From NCBI GenBank assembly GCA_023014365.1, contig JAEBUN010000024.1:620001-684000 (forward strand): a stretch of DNA of 64,000 bases, read 5' to 3'. This DNA is from Lepiota brunneoincarnata. Its lineage: Eukaryota; Basidiomycota; Agaricomycetes; Agaricales; Agaricaceae. Position 1 is the first letter of the stretch. Every line of letters starts with the position of its first letter. A model generated the notes under the pieces. It was given only the letters and a program-made list of their open reading frames with translations. It searched no databases and was not told the DNA's origin. The translations under genes and the position numbers were made by a program. Positions 49,418-61,675 of this stretch are shown here, piece by piece.

Positions 49418-52400
49418 ATGACGAACACTCCTCGAGCCTTTAGGCTTAACAAACTTCTCGACAGTATCCTCAAAGGTACCCAGAACATTTCCAGGTCGAA
49501 CTATAGCCTTTTCCTGGAAGCTGTGTGCCTCCAGGCCGACCCGGCCACTTGCGTATCAAAGGTCACCTCCAGCAGCAGGGGTCTTGCATCATTGCAGAGC
49601 GCTATGCGATGTGACCTCTCTCCCGAATTCTTCAATGGGGTAGCCAGCAACGTGCTCACCTATCTCCAAAACCCTTCAATACAGATCATAGGCCAGGGCG
49701 ACTTCTTGAACCCAGTAGTCTTGGCCATTGCCGAACCTCCAATCTTCTGGAATGCCTTTCTCAAAGCCCTTCAAGATGACAAGTTGGAGGTTAAGGCACA
49801 GGTCGGTTTTGCCTGGCTCCTTTTGCAGCTTGTCTCTCTTCCAGGCCAGTCATCGGACGTTTATCGAGAGCAAACAAACTGAGCTTTCCCTTATCGGGAA
49901 GTTAGAAGATTCTTCCTCTATCGAGGTTCGAAATTTCGCCCAGCAGATCCGCAACGTCGTTACATCCCGCTCTGTGAATCCGGCAGCCAACTGCCACGAC
50001 TTTTCTCCAGGAGGCCGTCACGATAACGATTTTGTGGATTTTCATGACATAGCGATCCTTCCTACCGCAGATGAAATAACATCCGCCGAGCTCCCTTTCC
50101 TTCGCGCAAGTGACGAAATTGACGGCATCCCGGAAGGACGCCTTCCAGTCCATCTCGACAATCAATTCCGACTGTTAAGAGAAGACATGTTACACGATAT
50201 AAGGGAGGAGCTGCAGATCGCGCTAGGGAAGAAGAAGGGGAAGCGTCGGGGCATGAAACTGGATAGGCTTGTGCCCATTGGCCTCCACTTTGGTGAGGAA
50301 AAACGCCGCTGCCAAGTGGGGTATCCAGTTCCAGTGCGCCGAAGACTTCCCTCAGTTTAAGGGCCTCGACGCAAAGAATCGAAAGAAGCATGTTACCGAC
50401 AATCGCCAAATTTTAAAGCATGGGTCTTTGACCGGCTTACTTGTTGACGGCGATCCTTGTGGCATTCCCAGTTTTGAATCGTGATGAGGACCTTCTCAGC
50501 CGCTGTCCACCTATCGTTGTGCTTCAGTTTGAAGGGGAGAAAAGCATTAGCCGCACCCTTACGCGATTTAGCGGCGCACGTAACATCTCACTTGTGCAGA
50601 TCGACACAGCCATCTTTGCATATGAGCCAGTTCTTCGTGCTCTGAAACGTATGACCACCATACGTCTCGAATCAGAGATCTTACACTACCAGCCAATACC
50701 TTCCGAAGCGGATGCCTTCTTGTTACTTCAGCGTGTTGTTCGCGCCATGCAGTTGAATCCTGCCGTTGACTTGCAGAGCCTCCTCGACACTCCGAAATCT
50801 ATTGTGTTGGACTACTCTCAAGCGCAGTCGTTGTTGGCCGGTCTCACCCAAAGAGTTGCCTTAATTCAGGGTCCACCTGGTATGTGGTCTACTCGGCATT
50901 TCTATAATATCCTCCTCATCGGGTTAAAGGGACAGGGAAGTCTTTTATTGGCGCCCTTCTCGCGAAGGCCTTCCACAGCATGACATCACTTTCGATTCTC
51001 GTTGTGTGCTTACACAAACCACGCCCTGGATGATGTTCTGACCGGCCTACTTGACATTGGAATCCCAGAAAGTGATATGGTACGACTAGGAGGAAAGTCG
51101 GTCCCTCGTACCGAAAACCTCTCCATTTACAAGCAGGCCCGTACAAACATTCGACGGAAGGCAGACTGGGCCACGATTGACTCTGTGAAGATTATGGTGG
51201 AAGGTCACCTGTCTCGGCTGCAAGGAGCGTATGTACCGCTATTCTTCAGCAGGGTTGGCGCTGGAAGATATTATGAACTACCTCGAATTTGAAGTCCCCG
51301 AGTACTTCGATGCCTTTCAGGTTCCTCAGGACCAAGACTGGGATGACCCGGGTTGGAAAGAAAGGGCGCTCGGTCGATTCGTTATATCTTATCCGCCAAT
51401 GGGCATCTGGTCAGAACGCGAAAATCTATTACAACCATCCTTCCATTCGTGGATCGCGCGTCTGGCGTATGTCAAACCAATCCCGCCAAGACCTTCTCGA
51501 GAAATGGAGGACCGCAATGCTGCAGGATCAAATTGCTGAAATCTGTGGCATCAGCTCAGACTACAATAATTGCCTCGAAGAATTATCCAATAAGCGCAGC
51601 GATGACGATATAGCCATCCTCAAAAACAAAAGAATCATTGGATGTACGACAACTGCTGCTGCGAAATACGGAGAGGCGATTCAGGCGGCCACGCCTGGGA
51701 TTCTCCTGGTCGAGGAAGCGGGCGAGATATTGGAAAGCCACATTCTCACTGCGATCGGAAAGGACATGGAAAAACTCGTTCTCATCGGGGACCACAAGTA
51801 AGGATTTCACATTTACTAACTGTATTTGCTCATTTGACCGTCACTAAACCAGGCAACTCCGACCCAAAGTACAGAATTACCGGCTCACGGTGGAGAAAGG
51901 CGAAGGCTATGATTTGAACGTCTCTCTGTTTGAGCGTTTGATATTGAAAAAATTCTCCCACAGCACCCTCTCTCAACAGCATCGGATGCGCCCCGAGATT
52001 TCCGCTTTGATCCGTCACCTCACCTACCCCGAGCTTACTGATGCTCCGAAAACGCAGAACCGACCTGATCTACGGGGCGTCCAGGATAACATCGTCTTCA
52101 TCAATCATTCCCATCCAGAGGGCGAAATACAGGGCGCCGCCGAGAGGCGCGATGCATCAGCGACCTCTTCCAAGCAGAACAAACACGAAATATCTATGAT
52201 CTTGAAGATTTTGCGCTACCTTGGACAGCAGGGGTACGGCACGGATAAGCTGGTCATACTGACCCCATACCTCGCCCAGCTCCACAGCCTCCGCGCTGAG
52301 CTACGGAAAGACAATGATCCGATTCTGAACGATCTTGATTCATTTGACCTCATCCAAGCCGGACTTATTTCTCCAGCAACCGCGAAGTTGACCAGAAAGC

Positions 52401-55400
52401 CGATCCGTTTGGCAACAATAGGTGAGTACACCCTCCGTTCATCCTCCTGACAGTAAAGAACTTAATGTCTTAGACAACTACCAGGGAGAGGAAAGCGACA
52501 TCGTTCTTGTGTCCTTGACGAGAAGCAATGCAACGAATGACATCGGCTTCATGTTTTCACCAGAACGCCTCAATGTCCTGTTGTCCCGAGCTCGCAATGC
52601 TCTCGTGATGATCGGGAACCTCAAGACCTTCATGAATGCCCGCAAAGGAAAAGAGCTATGGCAACAGCTCTTTTCGCTACTCAGGGAGGGTAATCACATC
52701 TACGATGGATTTCCTATCAAATGCGAACGCCATCCCGATCGTCGGGCTCTTCTTGAGCAACCCCAAGACTTTGAAAACTTCTGCCCGGACGGAGGATGTC
52801 TGGAGCCCTGGTACGTGATCACTTCAACAGGACTTGAAACAAACGGTAGACGTTCTTATTACTCGCGCAGTGGTGCGCAACTAAACTGTGGGAGTCACTT
52901 GTGCCCGTCCAAATGCCATCAAATCGCGGATCATTCAAAGATGAAGTGCGAACATATCATGTATTCCAAGTGCGACAACGGACACAATCAGTCTTGGAAG
53001 TGCTATCAAGGCATCCCATCAACTTGTTCCAAGTGCGAGCGAGCCAAGAAGCTTGCAGAACAGAGACAGAAGGAAGATTTCGAGCGACAGAAGAAAGAGG
53101 AAGAGCATCAGAGGGCAATTCGTGAGTTGGAGGATCAGATCAAACGCGAGGAGGAGGCTTTACAAGATGTCCGTCGTAACGAGGAGCGCTCCACGGCTCT
53201 GCTACAGAAGCGGAAGGATCTGGAGGAGATAAGAACTCGATTACGAAACTTGGCCGAGCCTTCTACCAACACAACCCCTGATATCTCATCTGTTCCTCCA
53301 TCAGTGAAGCCGAAGAATGCAGAGTTGAACCAGCCGTCACCTTCAAGCGGCGGCACAAAACCCCTTGCCACTCCCTCTCCCCCACCTCAATCGACTGATA
53401 TCAAAGAAAATACACCCCTCCCCGAACTCCCCGTACTACCATCCGAAGCAGATTGGAAACGTCGCAAGGAGGTAGAGGGTGCCTCGAATGATGCTATCGA
53501 TGCCATTATGGATCTTACTGGGCTTGAGGAGGTGAAGAAGAAGGTCTTGGAGATTTATGACAAGGTTCAGGTGGTACGGAGGCAAGGGACCGACCTGAGG
53601 CAGGAACGGTTAATGTCGTCTTTCTCGGTAATCCCGGGACAGGTACGAGCTTGGAATTTATGTATCCTCTCAATTCATTCCTCACTTGAGCTGGTAGGAA
53701 AAACAACGGTGGCGCGTCAGTATGCCAAATTTTTGGCGTCGCTGCAGGTACTTCCTGGCTCGGAGTTTATAGAAACTACGGGTGCCCGGATGGCAGACGA
53801 CTGGAGTTCCTGCTGCAAAGAAACAGGATTGAAGGAGTCCTGAACTGCTGGAGGAGGCGCAATCTTTGTCGACGAAGCATACCAGTTGACAGCCCCACAT
53901 GCATATCAAGGCCGCCAGGTCCTGGATTTTCTCCTCGCAGAGATGGAGAACAACATCGGAAAAATCGTATTTATCCTTGCGGGATATAACAAAGAGATGG
54001 AGAAATTTTTCGAGCACAATCCAGGCCTCTCTAGCCGAGTTCCCTATCAGATACGCTTCGAGGACTATAACAACACAGAGCTTCACTCGATGTTCACCTC
54101 TCTCATCACCAAGCGATTTAGCGGGAAGATGAAGGTTGAAGGAGGGGAAGGGGGACTCTTCAGCAGGATTGTCATCGCTCGCTTGGGACGTCCAAAGGGG
54201 AAGACCTGGGTTCGGGAACGCAAGAGCCCTTCAAATTATCGTCGATTGCATTAGAGGGCGACAGGCAACACGGCTTGAGAAGGAAGCGCCGGCCGTTGGT
54301 GGGCGTCCCGACGACTTTCTCCTCACCAAAGAGGACCTCATTGGGCCCTGAACCATCAGAGGTGTTGCGCAACAATCCTTCTTGGGAGAGGCTGCAGAAG
54401 CTGACGGGACTCAATTCTGTCAAAAAATCGGTGAAAGAACTAATGGTGATGGTCGAAACGAAGCTATTGGCGGAGAGATGGAGGAAAGAAATACCTACTG
54501 GACTGTAAGCCTCAATCGTGTCCTTCCTCGGATCTCCTGGAACTGGGAAGACGACCGTCGCGAAGCTCTATGGGCAGATTTTGGCCGCTCTCGGGTTGCT
54601 GAGCAATGGTGAAGGTAGAGTTTTTTTTCTTTCGTGGCTTGGTTTGGCAGATAGCTCAATCGATCACAGTCGTAGTCAAGAATCCCGCAGATTTTGTCGG
54701 ATCTGTTCTAGGTCAGTCCGAAGCCAACACCAAAGCGATTCTCGCGGCAACAGCGGGAAAGGTATTGGTAATTGACGAGGTAGGGGACCCATGGCGACCA
54801 GACTCTGGAGTTCCCACTGCTAATTGGTGTTGCGTGAATACAGGCGTATATGCTCCATGGCGGGGGCGGGGAAGATGGGAAAAGTAGTGACATTTATAAA
54901 ACTGCTGTCATCGACACGATAGTGGCAGAAGTCCAAAATGTTCCCGGCGAAGATCGTTGCGTTCTCCTCCTTGGGTATAAAGAAGAAATGGAGCGAATGT
55001 TTCAGGCAAGCGGTCCCCCTTCCAGACCCAGAATTCCCCCCTGACCAGCCCGAGTAGCACGTTAACCCAGGACTAGCCCGCCGATTTTCCATAGAGAATG
55101 CATTCTACTTCCAGGACTTTGAAGATTCGGAGCTGCGGGAGATCCTCGATTTCAAATTGAAGGACCAAGACCTTGCCGCGACAGATGAAGCCAAGGACGT
55201 CGCCATCGGAGCTTTAAGTCGACTAAGGGCTCGCCCCAATTTCGGCAATGCTGGAGAGGTGGAGAACATCATCAGCAAAGCTAAGGGCAACCAACAAGCT
55301 CGAACCTCTTCGCTCCCCCCCGCAGAACGAGCCAACGTTGTCTTTTTGCCTCAGGATTTTGACCCCGAATTTGACCGTGGGAAGGATGCTTCTGCTAACT

Positions 55401-56906
55401 TAGCCAAACTATTTGAAGACATCGTTGGGTGCGATGATATCGTGAGGCGGCTGGAAGGATACCAAAAGGCGGCGCTTAGATTGAAGGAGAGAGGAATGGA
55501 AATGCGTGAGCTGATCCCGACCAATTTCGTATTCAAGGGCCCTCCAGGTCAGTAACGACCCAATTTACGCCGGTAAGTCCAACTCATACTGTGATCTAGG
55601 CACTGGAAAAACCACTGTTGCAAGAAAAATGGGTCGGGTTTACTACGACATGGGTTTTCTCTCATCACCGGAAGTGGTCGAATGTTCTGCATCAGAGTTG
55701 GTGGGCCAATACCTAGGCCAGACCGGTCCAAAGACGAAAAACCAGTTGAAGAAGGCTCTTGGGAGGGTTCTCTTTGTTGATGAGGCTTATCGGCTTTGCG
55801 ACGGTCCGTTTGCAAAGGAGGCCATTGACGAGGTGGTTGCCGCGCTCACTTCGCCCGAATTCCTGCGCAAGATTGTCGTGATATTAGCAGGATATGACCA
55901 TGACATTGATCGCCTTCTCATGGTGAACGCAGGGTTGTCGAGCCGCTTCTCCGAACACATTAACTTCACCAATATGACCTCGGAACACTGCCTTGAAGTA
56001 CTCCATCGCCAACTACAGAAGAAAAACATCCATTTCCCCGCAGTTCGGGACCAGTCCTCACCGACCTACGCGTCTATGCAAACGTTCATCGAGGAATTAT
56101 CCGCGCTACCGTCATGGGGCAACGCCCGTGATATCGAAACGATGGGCAGAAAGATGATAAACTCTGCTCTTATTGATGAAACCCAGCCAGGCCCGGGGAT
56201 TGCTATCACGCTGAGAGATGAATTGGCACTGAAAATCCTATCCGACTTACTTCAAGAACGTCGCAGTCGTTCCTATACTCCACCCCCGCCATCTTCTTCT
56301 TCGTATCAGCAAGTCAAACAAAAGGTTCGGTCGCCAACCCCCAGGGCACCACCTAAAACCGCCACATCTACTACCTCTGCCGCGCCGAAACCACCCCCGC
56401 CCCCACAACCTCGGAAGCAGCAGAGTCAAGCCAAGCCTGATGAACAGTCCCAGCGTGATCCAGGCGTTTCTGACAAGGTCTGGCGGCAGTTGCAGCAAGA
56501 TCGGAAGGTAGTTGATGATGCTATGCGGAAAGCGCAAAGAAAGGAGCAGGAAGCGTCGCGGCAGTTGAAAACCCTTGAACAAAACGAAAAGGCGGTCCAA
56601 AAATTGGCGCTCAAATTGTCACGAGAGCAGAGTAAAGATGCGGCAGCTGATGCGGAGAGAAAGAAACGACTGGAGCGAGCCAGATTGGAGGAGCTGAATC
56701 TCCGAGCAATGCGGGAAAAGGCAGCACGCGAGTTGGAGAAGGTACGGAAGGCTGAAGAGGCCAGGAAGAAACAGGAGGCGAAAGCACAGGCGAAGTTGCG
56801 TCAGATGGGCGTGTGCGTTGCTGGGTTCCGGTGGATCAAGCAGGCTTCTGGGTATCGTTGTGCTGGTGGAAGTCATTATGTCTCGAATGAAGCGCTCGGA
56901 ATTTGA
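49418..56906 (+). CDS. SF1 helicase / NF-X1 zinc finger / triple CbxX-AAA ATPase (about 2,327 aa)
   Basis: Ten exons: 49418-50879, 50930-51797, 51853-52421, 52474-52810, 52871-53642, 53698-54614, 54670-54779, 54844-55005, 55058-55547, 55600-56906. The N-terminal third leads to a UPF1/ZNFX1-like helicase: GPPGTGKS across intron 1, YTNHALDDVL, GCTTTAAAKY, LLVEEAGEI, GDHKQLRP, SQQHRMRPEI, YQGEESDIV, RLNVLLSRARNAL. An NF-X1-like cysteine cluster follows (CGSHLCPSKCHQ, KCDNGH, STCSKCERA), then a Glu/Arg coiled coil. Three CbxX-type AAA modules come next: GNPGTGKTTVA with FVDEAYQL, GSPGTGKTTVAKLYG with VLVIDEAYML, and GPPGTGKTTVARKMG with LFVDEAYRL. A Pro-rich linker, second coiled coil and Cys-bearing end (GYRCAGGSHYV) close it. 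Likely an RNA/DNA-helicase remodelling factor, possibly in RNA surveillance or silencing. Twelve extra and two missing single bases break the frame; corrected, it totals 2,327 codons plus stop. Confidence 0.9.
55006..55057 (+). other. GC-AG intron in the second AAA module
   Basis: The exon ends TTTCAG and the intron begins GCAAGC and ends CGAGTAG. Splicing yields RMFQ-HVNPGLARRF, the expected AAA sequence, in phase. The donor context CAG|GCAAG is typical of rare GC-AG introns. Confidence 0.75.
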
Positions 56907-59438
56907 AGGTTTAACTTGTGGTATTAGGTGTCGATGACGACAATTTTTCCGCTTACTCGCAGAAATACGATGTACAGTACAATACGGTCGACAATTTTGA
57001 TGTAAATGCTCTCGGCCCGGTGGCCTTTGTAAAACGAGTTCGTCGTTAGCAACGAAAATTGTAGACAAATAGTCAGACCGGTGAAACGGTCTAAGGGCTT
57101 AGGTCCGCTAAATGAAGTGCGAAAATAACAAGAAAGAGAGTGTGTAATTGGAGAATTTCGAGTAATTATAGAAAATCCCAGAGAGTAACGAAAGGAGGGA
57201 AGGGGGGACTAACTAGCAAGGTGCTCGAGCACCCGAATTTATACTACGAGTCCGAGATAATTAGCTATGAGGAGTAGAATGGGTTGCGAGGAAAGTGAAT
57301 ACGTATCTACAGTGAAAAAGGGGAAAAACTACGCTAGGGAGCATTGTGCCACCGGGAGCGACAATGGCTCGGAAATCGAGTCGCGTCGGGATTTAATGGA
57401 ACAATGGTGAGGAGGGAGCGCGTAGGCGTGTTTCCTCCCTCACACCTTACTGCAGCGCAGACATTCTCGTCGTTAAGAGTTGAGGTATCTAAGTGCAGGT
57501 GTGCCACATGAAAATGTGTCAAGGGCAGGATTCGGCATGCAGTTACGTAGCAAGGGATTGGGGTATTATCATCGCTCTCGGGCGGCTTGAGCTTGGGTGT
57601 AACCAGCACATTACATGCGAACACTTGTAAGACCATCGTAACCCGCCCCGGGTTTCATTGGGCGTCCCAGCCCCGGAATCATTACCCACAACAGACAAGC
57701 CTACCTTGAGTTTATGATAAATCCCCCCAGGTCGTTTTGCTGATTAGAACAACGAAAGTTTCAACGTTTACCAGGGAGAATTGATCATCAGTCCCACCGC
57801 AATCCCTGTAAGAAAGATGTTTGATGGTTATGGATGTGATGCAGACAACGCCAATGTCAGAAAGGGCGCCTGAAGTACACGCGCCAAGCGCCAACAGTCG
57901 TAACTCTTCGAAGGATCCCCCTCGGTTGAAAACAAAAACCGACATATCATCATACTTATGTGTTGAATAGCTCTAAGTATATCCATCCTACCCTTTGATT
58001 TAAGGACTATTTCTACTACGCCGTCTTGCGTCTGCGCTTCTATGCACGAGCCAAAGCACCGCGGCTTATACACTTATGTCCGATTTCCCGGTGTACACCG
58101 GATGTCCCGCCTCGTCCAGGAGACGTGTCCGCAACAAGACAAGGATCCCACTCTTTATTTACTAGGTGAAGGTACCTCGTAGGATCCATCATCTGCTGGG
58201 TGCCCGCTAGGTCTTCTTGCATTTCACTCCTTGTCATCTGAAACCTGCACTTCCCCGTAGCTGCATAGGCGCATATCAGATACCCATCCCTTCGACGGGG
58301 TTTGAGTCGCTCGAGGTTCCTCCCAGGCACCATATGACCGGGACCATCCGGCCCCTCGCGATTCCTTTCGTGCCTTTGCCGAGCAATGACCCGAATCTTC
58401 AATTCCCCAATTGACTGACTCCATACCACCTCCAACCGGACGCATCTTCCCCCTCCCAATAAGCTAGGAGCTGCCGAGCAGGCCGAGTGGCACCTGAATT
58501 CCAAATAAGATTGCAGGGGATGTGCTGGTGAGGGGTCCGGATAAAATAAGAATTGTAATGATAGAATTCGATACTGTATAAGCTGGGAGAGGCATCAAGC
58601 CCCGTTGATCCTGGGTGGTGAGTCACCCAGAACCGCGCACCCCTCGACTGCGCTTGTATCGAGTAGGGAAGGAAGAACACAAAACATGGTATGGGTGGAT
58701 GGGTTTTGGAAAGGACGCCGCGAAATTGAAGGCTGGCGAGCGAGGGAGGAGGGTATGTATGAACTTGGAAGGTAGAGATTTTGCGTACTACGAGTAACGT
58801 GACCTTGTCACGTGTCTGCCCCTCGGGCAAGAATCAGCATCTGGCGAGGCATTCGCCAAATGCTCCGCTGACTGTAGAAGCTGTATCGTGCCCGCGCATG
58901 CCGTTATATTCATGCGCCCAGAGCCTCATCAGGTCAGCAGCCCTAACAGTGCACGTCCCTGGACTCCATCTCCCTCCACTCATCCCTGCAAGGCGCTTCA
59001 CGCTCGATGGCTTCTACTTCCGGGATACACGCACATTGGCGCGCTTGATGCGATGCGGAGATGTGTCTGTCATGTATCACCACGCGATAAGAAATAGACA
59101 AAGTCACGGTCCCTGATCGAGATCATTCCCGGCATACATTGTATGTAACAACTAAATCGGGTTAAAGCTGAGAACGTCTATTTCCCGTGCTATATTACTC
59201 AGAGGCCATGGCCTTGCTCTGTTCTGGTCTCCTTCTTTCCCTTCCTCTTCCCCCTTCTTCCCCGTCTCGATTGAGCCCCATACCCTATCCACCTTCCCGC
59301 GACGGGCTTACTCGTACTCTATCGCCGACCCACAAGTTCACGCGAGCCGGACGCCTCTCCTCCACAGCGGTTTTCTATTCTCTAGCGAATCTAACGGCAC
59401 TTTTTGCACCCGGGGCGCTGGCTTGTTAAAGGCAAGCA
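56907..59438. other. Gene-poor spacer
   Basis: No supported coding region on either strand. Short frames in 58040-59100 lack recognisable domains or consistent splice signals. Confidence 0.45.
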
Positions 59439-61675
59439 ATGGGCATGCTGGAAGATGCAGATTTAATGGCGAGACAGTCGACAGCGGTAACCCTGGTAGC
59501 TGGTAAGTTCTCACTCTGTCCATCCTATTCTTTTTTTTTTGACACCTCATGTCTTGCACGATATTTCCACATTTCTTGTTTCCCACACGCCTCTGCGGGT
59601 TCTTATCATTTATCTACGACACATGTCCATCATATCTACTCGTTGCAATTTTAATGATCACGGTCGCGATCTTGGTATTCGGTGTTGATGATTAATAGCG
59701 GCGTGCATGACAACGTTGCTGTATAACCATTTGATCACACTAGACCAGGAGGTTTGTCAATCCATTAGTGCTATATCACTCGAGCTGATGGTTCTATACA
59801 TATATACAGATCTCGCGGATATGGCCGTTAGTCGTCCAATTTATTCTACTTAAGGTGATGACGGATTGGAAATATTTTCGGTTGTTTAGGACCAAGCTAT
59901 CAGTTGCAAAAGTACTGTTTCTCGCGAATAGGTATGTAGTGGAAGGGATGTTGATGTGAGTGTCTGTAATGTTTTCTCGCTGAGATCTTACGAACGTAAC
60001 TGAGTAGATTTAATTGTATATGTGAGCCCTTTCAGTTATTGGCATGGTGTACAAGCTTGAGACTTTTGGTTGTGAATAGCCGCTTCGCGGACCCATCAGC
60101 CAGCATCAGTAAGTTACATAGTTCATGTTCAACCGCCCGTCCTTTTCCGCTTATGCTTTTATTAGTTGTTCGTCACTTTTCATAGTCTGACACTGAGCCA
60201 GGTGCTGATTTTGATCAGTTGTGTATTTTTTCTCCGGTGGCTAACAGTGTGCGTACATATAATTCCACACATTATTTGTTCTGATCTCCCCCCCCCCCCC
60301 CCCCCCCGTGGTACCAACTAGTACTGTGACGGTCACCAATGCCATTGTGCAAGGTACGTCTTTCTTATCCCTGTTCTACTACGAATTATAACGCCAACCG
60401 AAGGAATCCTGGTTTTGCGAGTATGGGCGCTCCGTGAGTAGCATTCCACGAAATTATAGTCTATTGGATGATAAGACCTTGGAGCCAGATCGCAGGAATC
60501 TGGTAAGCTTTGTTGACATTTTAGTTCCGGTACAATTTGCTGCATGGTTGGTAGTACGCCACCAGTGCTGCGTTTTTCTTTTACATCGGTACGCGTATAT
60601 GCCAATCGCTTGGGTGCCAAAGACTCGAAACCTCCCCCCCCTTTGTTTCTTAGGAGGCGTGATAGCGCTGACGGGGTTGACGATGCAAGACTACTTGGGA
60701 GAGGATGTATTAAGTGCGTGAATTCGGCTCACGTACTAGTTTTCTTGTGATATTGAGTACGGCTGCGTAGTTGATCGGACACTGGAGAGTCTACCTGGGT
60801 GTTATGCGAAGAGCGTGCCAGAAGTGATAGCCGGGTTCTGGTGGGTTATTATTATTACCCTTTGATTGCCGAGTGCGCGCTTTATTGATTAACCGGAAAG
60901 GATTGCGCCACTGATTGTTGAGAGTTTGTTCTCTTCGATTGCTTTTAGTCTCGTTTCGTAGTTTGATGGGGAATCTGATAGGTATTTTATTTACCCTCGT
61001 CATTTTTCGAGCATATTTCTGGTGGAAAGCGGGTCATTCATTACCTCGAATACTCGGTATTCTGGTGAGTAGCTTATGTTAATGTGTTTCCATCGGACAA
61101 GTCGATCGTGTCCATGTTATGTAGACCAGGGACTCGACGATCTATTTTGCCATGTGAGTGGCCCAGGCCCTTTCACCGAATACAGCTAATTATACATACA
61201 GTATTTTTGGTATGGTCTACTCTTCCCACTTCCGCCTCCTATCCAAACTCAAAATCTTGGATAAAGCCCTCCTCCTTTCAAGTTATTGTGTATTCCAATG
61301 GGGTCCACCCTTTCTCTCGAGTCTCCTCGTCACGCCCAGTGCAACAGCTGGATGTGTCCTCGTAAGCTCTTTTTACCCATCCCTCTCCTAGACAGAAAAC
61401 TGGAACCCAACGCCTTCCTTTGGTAGGGTTCACACATGCTCCTGCATCTCCGCGCTGTGTCCGCAGAAGACAGTGACCAGAGCAATGTGGATGATATTTC
61501 GTATTATCGCCATGAGAGGGACTCGGGGGTTGTTAGCATGCCGCTGATGATTCGACGGCCGGCGAGTGCGGTTGTGTGGCGGGGTAGTGAAGATGTGGAT
61601 GGAGAAGAGGGACGGGGAGGGTTTGAGTATGTTAGAGGGATGAGAAGGGGTAAGGGAAGAGTAAATACGGATTGA
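59439..61675 (+). CDS. DUF6533-domain multi-pass membrane protein
   Basis: A heavily spliced gene. Exons 59439-59502, 59699-59751, 59810-59826 and 59890-59955, and a fifth starting at 60008, join in phase. They give the DUF6533 signature LLYNHLITLDQE, ISRIW, then KLSVAKVLFLANRYV and FNCICEPFQLLAW. Later exons supply further membrane segments: LTLSQVLILISCVFFLRWL (about 60187-60245), NAIVQ joined to GILVLRVWAL (about 60340-60432), GFW joined to IAPLIVESLFSSIAFSLVS (about 60835-60958), and RDSTIYFAI joined to IFGMVYSSHF (about 61131-61230). Near the end SATAGCVL is spliced to GSHMLLHLRAVSAED, followed by a hydrophilic tail stopping at 61673-61675. This matches the family of agaricomycete membrane proteins with about seven helices, of unknown function. 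The exons between 60450 and 61100 are only partly resolved. Confidence 0.75.
60288..60307. repeat. Poly-C run of 20
   Basis: An uninterrupted C homopolymer inside a predicted intron of the DUF6533 gene. Its exact length in the assembly is unlikely to be reliable. Confidence 0.9.
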